Shown: positions 9,950 through 18,539, counted from the stretch's first letter. The stretch is 53,362 nucleotides of DNA from Herminiimonas sp. (GCA_027310305.1 DAIDBD010000099.1:1-53362); one strand, 5' to 3'. Made by a program: numbers and translations. The notes: generated by a model not told the origin, from the letters alone.

Positions 9950-10308
9950 TGTAGATCCAGAAAATACAACCAGAGGACAATCAAAAATTGTACACCATAG
10001 CAATATTCTTGATTCCTGCAATTTTGCTTGCTTCAAAAGGCTGCTTTTCCATTTTTTATGATTTTAAGAATCCATGGCACATAATTGCCATGCGGACAAC
10101 AACAGTATTTTGTCCGCAATTAAAAATCTGGAACGATTTTTATATTCAACCAGCCTTTATCAAACATATGGCAATACGTTTTGTTCCCATTTTAAATTTT
10201 TTGCACTTTCCATCGGCAACTTGTCAACCGACTGCGTTGTGCGTCGTTATTTGCAATGATTCACTAGAATCGTCAATTTATTAACATGTTAATTTGAAGG
10301 ACTACAAA
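9950..10308. other. AT-rich intergenic region with an inverted repeat
   Basis: No gene is visible in these 359 bases between the TPR gene and the small secreted protein. An inverted repeat with 9-bp arms TGCGGACAA / TTGTCCGCA and a 10-base loop lies at 10091-10118. It is not followed by a good T run, so it is more likely a binding site or RNA structure than a terminator. TAGAAT at 10265-10270 could be the -10 of the downstream gene, but no good -35 is present. Confidence 0.4.
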
Positions 10309-10533
10309 ATGAAAAACCTGATCGCTGCGCTGGTTGCCGGCCTGTTCGCTGTTTCCGCTTTTGCTGCTAGTCATACTGCAGCACCCGCAGCACCCGCTTC
10401 GGCTGCTGCTGCCGCACCTGCTGCTGACACTGCCAAGCCAATGAAAGCCAAAAAAGCAAAGAAAGCCAAAAAAGCAAAGAAAGCTAAAGCTGCTCATGCC
10501 GCTTCCGCTGCTGCACCTGCCGCTTCCAAGTAA
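10309..10533 (+). CDS. Small secreted Ala/Lys-rich repeat protein
   Basis: This is a 74-residue protein with a signal peptide (MKNLIAALVAGLFAVSAFAA), an Ala/Pro-rich linker, a lysine-rich stretch of repeated KKAK units and an Ala-rich tail. The start at 10309 is preceded by AAGGA at good spacing; an in-frame ATG at 10294 would add five residues. The lysine stretch is encoded by a perfect 18-bp tandem repeat. Similar small proteins are common in Burkholderiales, but I know no function. The mature protein should be strongly basic and unstructured. It has its own terminator. Confidence 0.75.
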   Translation: MKNLIAALVAGLFAVSAFAASHTAAPAAPASAAAAAPAADTAKPMKAKKAKKAKKAKKAKAAHAASAAAPAASK

Positions 10534-10552
10534 TTGGAAAGTTGGCATGAAT

Positions 10553-10582
10553 AAAAAGGCAGGCTTGTCCTGCCTTTTTTTC
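10553..10582 (+). terminator. Rho-independent terminator
   Basis: AAAAAGGCAGG and CCTGCCTTTTTTT pair around a short loop, 20 bases after the small basic protein gene. Confidence 0.92.
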
Positions 10583-10630
10583 GTTTACACTAATTCGTTC
10601 CCCTTTCCTGCTTAGTTATAGCATCGACTT

Positions 10631-11080
10631 ATGAATAGATGTCATTCTCTACGCATTTTTCTAGTTGCCACAGTCGTCGCTTTGACATCGGCTTCGGCAG
10701 CGGCACAACCAAAATTCCCGGTTATTCCGCTCACGGCGGGCATGTACGTCATTCAAGCAGAAGTTGCAGCCCAGGAAGCGGAACGACAGCAAGGTTTGAT
10801 GTTCCGGGAAAAAATGGGGCCGAACGAAGGCATGATTTTCCTGTTTGACGCGCCTGCCGGTGTTTGCATGTGGATGAAAAATACGCTATTGCCGCTGTCG
10901 GTCGCATTCATTGATGAAAATGGCATAATTGTCAATATTGAAGACATGAAACCGCAAACTACCGATTCCCATTGCGCAAGAAAACCAGTCCGCTACGCAC
11001 TGGAAATGAATCAAGAGTGGTTCAAGCGGAAAAACATCAAGCCGGGCAGCGTGATTGGAGGGCTGCCGCGCACGAAGTAA
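10631..11080 (+). CDS. DUF192 family exported protein
   Basis: This 149-residue protein has a signal peptide (about 1-25). A DUF192 domain follows, recognised by RQQGLMFREKMGPNEGMIFLF, CMWMKNTLLPLSVAFID and YALEMNQEWFKRKNIKPGS. The family is widespread in bacteria and archaea and small in size. Its biochemical role is not established, so no function is assigned. The gene stands alone between two terminators. Confidence 0.9.
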   Translation: MNRCHSLRIFLVATVVALTSASAAAQPKFPVIPLTAGMYVIQAEVAAQEAERQQGLMFREKMGPNEGMIFLFDAPAGVCMWMKNTLLPLSVAFIDENGIIVNIEDMKPQTTDSHCARKPVRYALEMNQEWFKRKNIKPGSVIGGLPRTK

Positions 11081-11118
11081 GTGCGGCACCAGCTTCTATC
11101 AGCGATTACACGAAAAAT

Positions 11119-11152
11119 AAAACCCGCATGACAAACGTCATGCGGGTTTTTT
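11119..11152. terminator. Bidirectional terminator between the DUF192 gene and rpsT
   Basis: AAAACCCGCATGAC and GTCATGCGGGTTTTTT pair around an AAAC loop. T-rich tails exist on both strands, so the hairpin can serve the convergent rpsT transcript as well. Confidence 0.93.
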
Positions 11153-11190
11153 AGTCTTGCATCCGTAGGAGCTACGGAAGAAACAATTTA

Positions 11191-11454
11191 TTACGCCAAT
11201 GCTTTCAGAGCGGCAGCCAGACGACTTTTGTGGCGAGCAGCTTTGTTCTTGTGAATGATCTTCTTGTCGGCGATACGATCGATCGTCGAGATGGAAGACT
11301 GGAACACTTGAGCCGCTGCCGCCTTGTCGCCGCCTTCAATCGCCTTGCGAACGGCTTTGATTGCCGTGCGCAATGTCGAGCGCTGGCTCGAATTGTGCGC
11401 ATTTTGCTTGACTGCTTGACGAGCGCGCTTGCGCGCCTGTGCGGTATTTGCCAT
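11191..11454 (-). CDS. rpsT: 30S ribosomal protein S20
   Basis: Ribosomal protein S20 binds 16S rRNA early in 30S assembly. The 87-residue protein begins [18 protein letters not shown] and shows the family's three-helix basic pattern, including [27 protein letters not shown]. The start at 11454 is preceded by AGGA; longer in-frame starts up to 11559 lack S20 homology. A strong promoter lies 77 bases upstream. The divergent neighbour is murJ, as in many betaproteobacteria. Confidence 0.97.
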   Translation of the reverse strand: MANTAQARKRARQAVKQNAHNSSQRSTLRTAIKAVRKAIEGGDKAAAAQVFQSSISTIDRIADKKIIHKNKAARHKSRLAAALKALA

Positions 11455-11530
11455 GAAATTTCCTAGAACGTGGACGGAGTGCGTTCGCAAAAATCGTGCT
11501 ATTGCGAGACAGAATTCTGTAAAGCCACGG

Positions 11531-11559
11531 ATTATAGCGTGTTTTTGAGGAGCGGGCAA
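11531..11559 (-). promoter_or_regulatory. Predicted sigma-70 promoter of rpsT
   Basis: On the minus strand TTGCCC (11554-11559) and a perfect TATAAT (11531-11536) are separated by 17 bases. The pair lies upstream of rpsT. Confidence 0.75.
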
Positions 11560-11733
11560 ATTCGCAATTGCCCTTCAGTTCGAAGGGGTGGGATAACACA
11601 ACGCAGGTCATGCCCATCCCATCAGTACGGCATTGATCCATAAGCCTTCATGACGGTATTTTTCAAGAACCGATGGACGCAGGACAAGTTGGGTAATAAT
11701 GCATACCTTCTGTTTTCACTAAAAACCAGCACC

Positions 11734-13284
11734 ATGAACTTGCATAAAGCGCTTGCGACGATCTTCGGCATGACGATGGTATCTCGCGTGGCGGGATTGG
11801 CCCGTGACATTCTGTTTGCTCGTGCATTCGGCGCGTCCGCTTATACGGATGCATTCAATGTCGCTTTCCGCATTCCCAACCTGCTGCGCCGGCTGTTTGC
11901 CGAGGGTGCGTTTTCGCAAGCTTTCGTACCGATTCTGGCCGAATACAAAAGCCAACAAGGAGATAGAGAGACCAAATATCTGATTGATCATGTCGCCACC
12001 ACGTTGGCTTGGGCGATGTTGCTTACTTGCGTACTTGGGATTGTTACGGCGCCGGTAGTCGTCTATCTGGTTGCGACAGGCCTGAAATCCGATCCCCAGG
12101 CTTTTGACGCAGCGGTCTGGATGACCCGTGTCATGTTCCCCTACATCGGTTTCATGGCATTCGTCGCTTTAAGTGGCGGCATCTTGAATACGTGGCGTGA
12201 ATTCAAGATACCCGCCTTTACTCCCGTACTGCTCAATCTGTCTTTCATTGTTGCAACGCTTTTTCTGGCGCCGCATCTGAAACAGCCAATTTATGCGATG
12301 GCGATTGCGGTGTTGGCCGGCGGCCTGTTGCAAATGGCGATGCAGGTGCCTGCATTGCTGAAAATCGGCATGCTTCCACGCCTTGCGTTCAATCCAATGA
12401 TCGGCTTGCGTGATGCCGGCGTAAGAAAAGTGTTGAACAACATGGTACCGGCTGTTGTTGCCGTATCGGCCGCGCAAATCAGCGTGATGATTAATACCAA
12501 TATCGCGTCGCGACTCGAAAGCGGCAGCGTAACCTGGCTGACTTATGCGGATCGCTTGATGGAATTTCCCACCGCGTTGCTGGGCGTCGCGCTCGGGACG
12601 ATTTTGCTGCCGAGCTTGTCCAAAGCCAATTTCGACGGCGACAAAGCCGAGTATTCCGCCCTGCTGGATTGGGGTTTGCGCTTGACGTTTTTACTGGCGT
12701 TGCCGTCTGCGGTAGGATTGGTAACGCTGTCGGAACCGCTTACCACAACGCTGTTTCACTACGGCAAATTCGATACGTTGGCAGTTGCGATGACCGGCAA
12801 AGCGCTGATCGCGTATGGCGTCGGCTTGATCGGCCTGATTCTGGTGAAAATCCTGGCTCCCGGATTCTATGCCCGGCAAAACATCAAAACACCGGTCAAG
12901 ATCGCGGTCGGCGTCTTGATTGCCACCCAGCTAATGAATTTGCTCCTCGTGCCCTGGATTGCGCATGCCGGCTTGGCGCTGTCGGTCGGATTAGGCGCAT
13001 GCCTGAATGCCGGCTTTCTTTATTGGGGCCTGAAACGCCGGGGTATTTATATCGCTCGAAACGGCTGGCGCATATTTTTCGTCAGGCTCGCAGGTGCTTT
13101 GTGCCTGATGGGCGGCGTGGCATTATGGGCCGCCGGGCAATTCAACTGGATAGGATTGCAAGCTCATCCATTTCAGCGCGTCGGCGCATTGATCGTTGTC
13201 CTGGCTGCATGCGGCATTGTTTATTTCGGCGCGCTGCTTGCGATGGGATTTCGTTTCAGGGATTTGAAACGCACCGCAGTCTGA
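11734..13284 (+). CDS. murJ: Lipid II flippase MurJ (MviN)
   Basis: MurJ moves lipid II across the inner membrane for peptidoglycan synthesis. It belongs to the MOP superfamily with 14 expected helices, and the 516-residue length fits. I start at 11734 (MNLHKALATIFGMTMVSRVAGL), which aligns with MurJ proteins; upstream codons from 11650 are not family-like. Typical motifs are SRVAGLARDILFARAFGAS, AFNVAFRIPNLLRRLFAEGAFSQAFVP and TWLTYADRLMEFP. No good Shine-Dalgarno sequence is visible before this start. The SirB1-type gene follows after 63 bases on the same strand. Confidence 0.96.
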   Translation: MNLHKALATIFGMTMVSRVAGLARDILFARAFGASAYTDAFNVAFRIPNLLRRLFAEGAFSQAFVPILAEYKSQQGDRETKYLIDHVATTLAWAMLLTCVLGIVTAPVVVYLVATGLKSDPQAFDAAVWMTRVMFPYIGFMAFVALSGGILNTWREFKIPAFTPVLLNLSFIVATLFLAPHLKQPIYAMAIAVLAGGLLQMAMQVPALLKIGMLPRLAFNPMIGLRDAGVRKVLNNMVPAVVAVSAAQISVMINTNIASRLESGSVTWLTYADRLMEFPTALLGVALGTILLPSLSKANFDGDKAEYSALLDWGLRLTFLLALPSAVGLVTLSEPLTTTLFHYGKFDTLAVAMTGKALIAYGVGLIGLILVKILAPGFYARQNIKTPVKIAVGVLIATQLMNLLLVPWIAHAGLALSVGLGACLNAGFLYWGLKRRGIYIARNGWRIFFVRLAGALCLMGGVALWAAGQFNWIGLQAHPFQRVGALIVVLAACGIVYFGALLAMGFRFRDLKRTAV

Positions 13285-13347
13285 TTGGCATCAAGCCACC
13301 ACATATCGACCGCTATTCATCTCCAGAATTGACGATATCATAAATAC

Positions 13348-14187
13348 ATGATGATCAAATCTCTCGATTATTTCGCCGCGCTGGTGCAACAGGATGAATC
13401 GATTCCATTGTTTGAAGCGGCATTGGCTATCGCTCAGGATAGCGACCCGCAACTTGATCTGGCCGCCTCCCAAATCGAAGTGGACATTCTTGCCGCCAAG
13501 CTGCAACGTCGCTTGCCATCCGATGCATCGCATGTCCAGAAGCTGCGCATGCTCAACCACTTCTTCTATCACGAACTCGGTTTTGCCGGCAATATCAACG
13601 ACTATTACGATCCCGACAACAGCTACTTGCATCGTGTCATTGCCACCCGCCGTGGCATTCCGATTTCGCTCGCGGTACTTTATATGGAACTGGCACAGCA
13701 AATCGGCCTGGATGTAAAAGGAATTTCCTTTCCGGGGCATTTTTTGATGAAACTGGCGGTGCAATCCGGCGAAATCGTTCTGGACCCGTTTAACGGATCC
13801 AGCTTATCGCGTGAAGAGCTGGAAGAACGGCTCGAACCTTATTTCTCGCAGCAGAATTATGCTGCCGCCATACCGCTCGCGACTTATCTGCAGGAAGCAC
13901 AGCCGCGAGAAATCCTGGTACGCATGCTACGCAACTTGAAGGCATTATTCGTGGAACCGCCGCACTGGAAAAGTGTGCTGGGTGTGCAGCAGCGATTAGT
14001 GATTCTCTTGCCCGAAGATATTTCCGAGCGCCGCGATCGCGGATTGGCATACGCAAATCTGGAGTGTCCGCAAGCAGCGCTGGAAGATCTGGAAGCGTAT
14101 CTGGCCGAACGGCCTTATGCGGCGGATGCGGAAATACTACGCAGCAAATTGCCCGAGTTACGGGAAGCCAGCAGAAGGCTGAATTAA
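13348..14187 (+). CDS. SirB1 family protein (transglutaminase-like core plus TPR tail)
   Basis: This 279-residue protein is of the SirB1/YchA type. A transglutaminase-like domain contains YYDPDNSYLHRVIATRRGIPISLAVLYMELA and GISFPGHFLMKL; the latter His is the usual conserved position. The Cys of true transglutaminases is replaced by Ser in GIPIS, as in this family. The C-terminal part has a TPR-like repeat (ECPQAALEDLEAYLAERP). The exact function is unknown. The stop lies two bases from that of uup on the other strand, leaving no room for a terminator between them. Confidence 0.88.
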   Translation: MMIKSLDYFAALVQQDESIPLFEAALAIAQDSDPQLDLAASQIEVDILAAKLQRRLPSDASHVQKLRMLNHFFYHELGFAGNINDYYDPDNSYLHRVIATRRGIPISLAVLYMELAQQIGLDVKGISFPGHFLMKLAVQSGEIVLDPFNGSSLSREELEERLEPYFSQQNYAAAIPLATYLQEAQPREILVRMLRNLKALFVEPPHWKSVLGVQQRLVILLPEDISERRDRGLAYANLECPQAALEDLEAYLAERPYAADAEILRSKLPELREASRRLN

Positions 14188-14189
14188 CT

Positions 14190-16103
14190 TCATCCTTTTG
14201 CCCGCGCTTCGATGGCTTCCCATTTTTCGAGATTTTCCAGCAGCAGCATATCGATTTCGGCAAAGCGCTGATTCAGCCGCTGCACTTCTTCCGGCTGCTG
14301 CTTGTAAATGTCCGGATCGGCCAGCCGTTCGGAAATCGCTTTCTGCTCCGTCTCCAGCCCGGCAATCATGATCGGCAATTCCTCCAGATCGCGTTGTTCC
14401 CTGTAGTTGAGCTTCTTTTGCTTGGGCGATGCTGCCGGCTGTGCTGTCTTGATCTCTTGTCTGGCATCGTTTTTTGCCGCGCCCTTGCCTGCCGCAGTCT
14501 GGATGCTTGCCGGACGCACGCGCTCCCAATCGCTATAGCCGCCGATATATTCACGCCACAGTCCATTGCCCTCGGCAACGATCACCTGCGTGACCACATT
14601 GTCCAAAAACGTGCGATCGTGACTTACCAGGAATACCGTACCGCTGTAATCCTCCAGCAATTCCTCGAGCAGTTCCAGCGTATCGATATCGAGGTCGTTG
14701 GTCGGCTCGTCCAGTACCAGCACGTTGGCCGGTTTGGCGAACAGGCGCGCCAGCAGCAGCCGGTTGCGTTCGCCACCTGACAATGACTTGACCGGCGAAC
14801 GCGCGCGTTCCGGCGCAAACAGGAAATCGTTGAGATAAGTCATCACATGCTTGCGCTGTCCATTGATTTCGACCCAGTCGCTGCCGGGCGCAATCGTATC
14901 GGCCAAGCTGGCTTCTTCATTCAGCTGCGCGCGCATCTGGTCGAAATAGGCGACCTGCAATTTGGTACCCTGTCTGATGGCGCCGGAATCCGGTTGCTCT
15001 TCGCCCAGAATCAGTTTAAGCAGCGTCGTCTTGCCGGCGCCATTCAAACCGATCAAGCCGACCTTGTCGCCGCGCAGAATGGTTGCGCTGAAGTCGCGCA
15101 CGATCACTTTGCTGCCATAAGACTTGTTGACCTCGGTCAGCTCGGCCACGATCTTGCCGGAGCGGTCTCCTGCGGACACATCGAGCCTGACCTGCCCTTG
15201 CTGTTCGCGCCGCGCGCTGCGGGTAAGGCGCAGCGCTTCGAGCCGCCTGACCCGCCCTTCGTCACGGGTGCGTCTTGCCTGTACGCCTTTGCGGATCCAG
15301 ATTTCTTCCTGTGCAAGAAATTTATCGAACTTGGCATTTTCAACTTCTTCGATTTCCAGCTGTTCCGCCTTGCGGATTTGATAGCCGCTGAAATTGCCCG
15401 GGAAAGACAACATGCGCCCGCGATCCAGCTCAATGATGCGGGTCGCGACATTATCCAGAAAGCTCCGGTCATGGGTGATGAACAGCACGCTGCCCTTGTA
15501 ATCGCGCAGCAAATCTTCAAGCCACAGGATCGATGTAAAGTCGAGATGGTTGGTTGGTTCATCGAGCAGCAACACGTCCGGCGCGCTGACCAATGCGCAT
15601 GCCAGTGCAACCCGCTTTTGCATCCCGCCGGACAAGGTGCCCATCAATGCGCTTTTATCGAGATTCAGCCGGTCCAGCGTCGTTTCGACGCGATTGTTCA
15701 GATTCCATGCATCTGCGGCATCCAGCTTGGTCTGGATGACATGCATGCGCTCCATGATGGCATCGTCATCGTCGCCGCCGAATTGACCGGTCAGCGCATC
15801 ATATTCCGCGAGCAGCGATTGCATCTCGCCCATGCCGGCTGCAACCGCGTCGAATACGGACATGTCGGGAGAAAAATGCGGCTCCTGTTCGACATAGGCG
15901 ATCTTGATTCCCTGCTGCATTACAAGCAAGCCGTCATCCAGTCTGGACATGCCGGCGATGACTTTCAACAGCGATGATTTGCCGGTGCCGTTACGACCGA
16001 TCAAGCCGACCCGCTCGGTCGATTCGAGAGAAAATTCCGCGTGATCGAGCAACGCGACATGTCCAAACGCGAGCTGCGCATTGGAGAGAGAAATGACTGC
16101 CAT
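14190..16103 (-). CDS. uup: ABC-F type ATPase Uup
   Basis: This 637-residue protein has two ABC ATPase domains and no membrane part. The first has GRNGTGKSS (about 36-44), LSGGMQKRVALA and LLLDEPTNHLD. The second has GLNGAGKTT, LSGGERNRLLLARLF and LVLDEPTNDLD. The C-terminal arm after about 560 is a charged coiled coil (KKLNYREQRDLEELP and EEVQRLNQRFAEID), the DNA-binding tail that sets Uup apart from other ABC-F members. Uup has been linked to replication, transposon excision and ribosome function. The gene stands alone on the minus strand. Confidence 0.93.
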   Translation of the reverse strand: MAVISLSNAQLAFGHVALLDHAEFSLESTERVGLIGRNGTGKSSLLKVIAGMSRLDDGLLVMQQGIKIAYVEQEPHFSPDMSVFDAVAAGMGEMQSLLAEYDALTGQFGGDDDDAIMERMHVIQTKLDAADAWNLNNRVETTLDRLNLDKSALMGTLSGGMQKRVALACALVSAPDVLLLDEPTNHLDFTSILWLEDLLRDYKGSVLFITHDRSFLDNVATRIIELDRGRMLSFPGNFSGYQIRKAEQLEIEEVENAKFDKFLAQEEIWIRKGVQARRTRDEGRVRRLEALRLTRSARREQQGQVRLDVSAGDRSGKIVAELTEVNKSYGSKVIVRDFSATILRGDKVGLIGLNGAGKTTLLKLILGEEQPDSGAIRQGTKLQVAYFDQMRAQLNEEASLADTIAPGSDWVEINGQRKHVMTYLNDFLFAPERARSPVKSLSGGERNRLLLARLFAKPANVLVLDEPTNDLDIDTLELLEELLEDYSGTVFLVSHDRTFLDNVVTQVIVAEGNGLWREYIGGYSDWERVRPASIQTAAGKGAAKNDARQEIKTAQPAASPKQKKLNYREQRDLEELPIMIAGLETEQKAISERLADPDIYKQQPEEVQRLNQRFAEIDMLLLENLEKWEAIEARAKG

Positions 16104-16219
16104 AAATACCTGATGTTGTATTGCCTGCGGACTTCAAGGCCGATCGTCGATTCGATCGCCATGCATGCATAACCGATTATGAGTGAAGCCCGCATTGTAC
16201 CGACAGTGCATCACGATCA

Positions 16220-16248
16220 CTGTCCTTCGTGAAGGTGTCGGCTATAAT
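16220..16248 (+). promoter_or_regulatory. Predicted promoter of the tRNA-Arg gene
   Basis: A perfect TATAAT lies at 16243-16248, 41 bases before the tRNA. The best -35 at 17-base spacing (CTGTCC at 16220) is poor. A GC-rich CTCGGGCG element follows the -10, like the stringent discriminator of stable RNA promoters. Confidence 0.55.
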
Positions 16249-16289
16249 CTCGGGCGTGATTGAAATAATATGCGTTCAGTTACCAGCGT

Positions 16290-16364
16290 CTCGCCGTAGT
16301 TCAATGGATAGAACAAGTGCCTCCTAAGCGCTAGATACAGGTCCGATTCCTGTCGGCGGGACCA
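16290..16364 (+). tRNA. tRNA-Arg (anticodon CCT)
   Basis: The cloverleaf can be drawn completely. The acceptor stem is CTCGCCG / CGGCGGG with discriminator A and an encoded CCA. The D stem is GTTC / GAAC, the anticodon stem AGTGC / GCGCT with loop CTCCTAA (anticodon CCT), the variable loop AGAT, and the T stem ACAGG / CCTGT. The tRNA reads AGG codons. Two oddities are a C1:G72 first pair and a T loop reading TCCGATT, where position 55, normally T (pseudouridine), is C. No obvious terminator follows directly. Confidence 0.95.
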
Positions 16365-16845
16365 AGATCGAATTTTAGCATCTTCAGTAAATCGGAACCC
16401 GCGCAATCACACAGCATTGCCGCAGATTTTGATTTTAAAAAATGTAACTTCCCCCCTCTCGGCAACCGGTGAATCTCCGGCTTGCAACTTCAAACTGAAA
16501 ACTTCTGATTTTTCCTGAAACCGTTCTGTTCTTGAAATGTAATGTTGTGTAACAGTTCATGGAATCAGCAACTTTTCGCAGTTGCCAAACTCTATTAATT
16601 GTAGCCATACCAACGTCTTGCACATTCCAAATTTCAGATTGATGACAAGCATTTCCGCAGTTCAAAAAATATTTTGGCGCCAAAAGCAAGAGGCGTTAAA
16701 TGCTTTTTGCTTTTTTATTTCAACATGGACGACATAACGCAGTGACCATCATATGAATACGTTAAATTGCTTTTCAGTGCGTTACCGTACTGACAGCCGC
16801 GGACTTAACGAATACGCTTGTAATATCACTTTATCAGGAGATACC
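16365..16845 (+). other. AT-rich intergenic region, possible small RNA ending at a hairpin
   Basis: This 480-base stretch follows the tRNA and holds no convincing protein gene. A terminator-like hairpin lies at 16682-16720: AAAAGCAA pairs with TTGCTTTT around a short loop, followed by TTTTATTT. No annotated gene ends there, so it may end the tRNA transcript or an unrecognised small RNA. The glycine-zipper lipoprotein gene starts after it. Confidence 0.35.
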
Positions 16846-17328
16846 ATGAAGACAAATTACGCAACGACCGTTGCAGCAATGATTGCAGCAACTGTATTGT
16901 TCAGCGGATGTTCAACCCCTATGCAACAGCCCGTCTCGTCACAGCCCTATCCGTCAACCACTTATCCGTCTACCGGACCGTCCTATTCAAGCAGTTACGG
17001 CGTTGTTGATTCGATTCAAATGACTAACGCGAATGCAAGCAATGGCGGAATAGGCGCGGGTACGGTGGTCGGCGGCATTGTCGGCGGCCTGCTTGGCAAT
17101 CAGGTAGGCGGCGGCAATGGCAGAACGGCAGCGACTGTTGCCGGTACGGTCGGTGGTGCAATAGTCGGCAACCAGATCGAGCAGCGCAATAGAGCGCCGT
17201 CTACGATGTACCAGATCGGAGTACGACTGGATAACGGCAGCTATCAGACCGTCATGCAGGACACTGTGGCCGATTTGCGAGTCGGCAATCGCGTTCGCAT
17301 CGAGAGCGGCCGCGCGTACCGGTATTGA
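16846..17328 (+). CDS. Glycine-zipper 2TM outer-membrane lipoprotein (SlyB/PcP-like)
   Basis: This 160-residue lipoprotein has a signal sequence ending in the lipobox LFSGC (C22). A Ser/Pro/Tyr-rich linker follows, then a glycine-zipper 2TM segment (about 65-105) with GGIGAGTVVGGIVGGLLGNQ and GTVGGAIVGNQ. The C-terminal domain (YQIGVRLDNGSYQTVMQDT and VGNRVRIESGRAYRY) is typical of the SlyB/PcP/17-kDa antigen group. These proteins sit in the outer membrane and help envelope integrity. I choose 16846 because AGGAG lies seven bases upstream and the signal peptide starts there; a longer frame begins at 16753. A terminator follows at 17392. Confidence 0.9.
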   Translation: MKTNYATTVAAMIAATVLFSGCSTPMQQPVSSQPYPSTTYPSTGPSYSSSYGVVDSIQMTNANASNGGIGAGTVVGGIVGGLLGNQVGGGNGRTAATVAGTVGGAIVGNQIEQRNRAPSTMYQIGVRLDNGSYQTVMQDTVADLRVGNRVRIESGRAYRY

Positions 17329-17391
17329 TCGATCACCGCTTTGCTCATTTTGCATCGTGCGAAGTAGATGGTCATTCCGCTGGCTTTCGAT

Positions 17392-17427
17392 AAAGACCCG
17401 CTTGCAAGAAATTGCTGCGGGTCTTTT
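17392..17427 (+). terminator. Rho-independent terminator
   Basis: AAAGACCCGC and GCGGGTCTTT pair around a 15-base loop, followed by one further T. The hairpin lies 64 bases after the lipoprotein stop codon. Confidence 0.8.
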
Positions 17428-17550
17428 GGTCAGCCTGACGTGGCAGCAAACGCTGCCTCCCAAGAGACAATCGAAACAACATGGCCGGTTTGCTGAATTG
17501 GTACGCGGTAAACCCGATACTCCTGTTACGAAAAATACGTAAGAAACTGT

Positions 17551-17783
17551 ATGCAACCGGTTCGGTATGGCCGCATCGGCAAGGAAATGCCTGGGCTGAT
17601 TGACAGCGAAGGTCGATGGGCACTTTGCCTGCTATTGTTGCCGATGGGGGTTTCAACTCGAACGAGGGTCGCGGACCAGGGAACAATGATTTTTCAGTTG
17701 CGAAAATCGCCAGTTATGTAAGCCGGTTCATGATGCTGATGCCCGACGACATCATTACAACAGGCCCGCCGCCGGGCGTGAGC
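17551..17783 (+). pseudogene. Decayed FAH-family hydrolase/isomerase gene
   Basis: Two ends of a fumarylacetoacetate-hydrolase family gene remain. The N-terminus reads MQPVRYGRIGKEMPGLIDSE from 17551. A frameshift near 17613-17621 moves the reading to TLPAIVADGG. After about 17665 the sequence jumps to the C-terminal family motif DFSVAKIASYVSRF, then MMLMPDDIITTGPPPGV (about 17688-17780). In intact homologues these parts lie some 150-200 codons apart, so a large internal deletion has occurred. The usual GTP of ISTGTPPGV is GPP here. No complete ORF survives. The gene probably belonged to an aromatic-acid or 2-hydroxyhepta-2,4-dienedioate pathway, next to the intact FAH-family and GST genes that follow. 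Confidence 0.75.
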
Positions 17784-17801
17784 AATCATCGCGTTTGTGA
17801 T

Positions 17802-18458
17802 TCACTCGGCATCCACTTGCCTGGCCGGCGCAGCTTGTTTGAACGCCTCCAGCGTCAGGCAGGTTTCATTGATGCGCATGATGGTCGGCATGGCCGAAAG
17901 GTTGCAATTGACGCGTTGCGCATTGGCGATTTGCGGAATCAGACAGCAGTCTGCCAGCGTCGGCGCATCGCCGTAGCAGAAATCCCCTGCACGGCTGTCT
18001 TTGGCCAGCGTCGCCTCGACCGCCGCCAGGCCCTGTTCGCACCAATGGCGATACCATGCATTCTTGTCGTCTTCACTGATTTTCAGATTCCTGACCAAAT
18101 AGCGCAACACGCGCAAGTTGTTCAGCGGATGAATGTCACAAGCGATCGATAAGGCGATGCCGCGCACATAAGCCCGATCAACGGCATCCGACGGCAGCAA
18201 TGGCGGCTCGGAATGCATCTCTTCCAGATATTCGATGATGGCGAGCGATTGGGTCAGAACGACAGCATTTTGCGTCGAGTCATCGATCAATGCCGGCACC
18301 AGCGCATCCGGATTGAGCTGTCGATAATCGGCCGTAAATTGCTCGCCGCCGTTTTTCAGCAGATGAACCGGCACCACATCGTAAGAAAGTCCTTTCAGGT
18401 TCAGCGCGATGCGGACCCGATACGACGCCGAGCTGCGGAAATAGCTATAAAGTTTCAT
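17802..18458 (-). CDS. Zeta-class GST: maleylacetoacetate or maleylpyruvate isomerase
   Basis: This 218-residue glutathione-dependent cis-trans isomerase acts after ring cleavage of homogentisate or gentisate. The zeta-class N-terminal motif is RSSASYRVRIALNLKG, with the catalytic Ser pair. LNPDALVPALIDD and LTQSLAIIEYLEE bind glutathione. The C-terminal half is helical, with DIHPLNNLRVLRYL. I start at 18458 (MKLYSYFRSS), matching the family; a longer frame begins at 18539. It follows the FAH-type hydrolase gene on the same strand, the nagK-nagL order, suggesting maleylpyruvate as substrate. The ring-cleaving dioxygenase is not in the window. Confidence 0.9.
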   Translation of the reverse strand: MKLYSYFRSSASYRVRIALNLKGLSYDVVPVHLLKNGGEQFTADYRQLNPDALVPALIDDSTQNAVVLTQSLAIIEYLEEMHSEPPLLPSDAVDRAYVRGIALSIACDIHPLNNLRVLRYLVRNLKISEDDKNAWYRHWCEQGLAAVEATLAKDSRAGDFCYGDAPTLADCCLIPQIANAQRVNCNLSAMPTIMRINETCLTLEAFKQAAPARQVDAE

Positions 18459-18539
18459 GCTGTGTTTTCTTTGATTTCTTGGCCATATCTTGATGCTTTC
18501 TTTACCAAATCCAGAGAAATGCCGGCCGATCGATAACAA

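Noticed and set aside
16435-16689. 84-codon minus-strand frame after the tRNA
   Set aside because: No family resemblance and no ribosome site; AT-rich noncoding-like composition.
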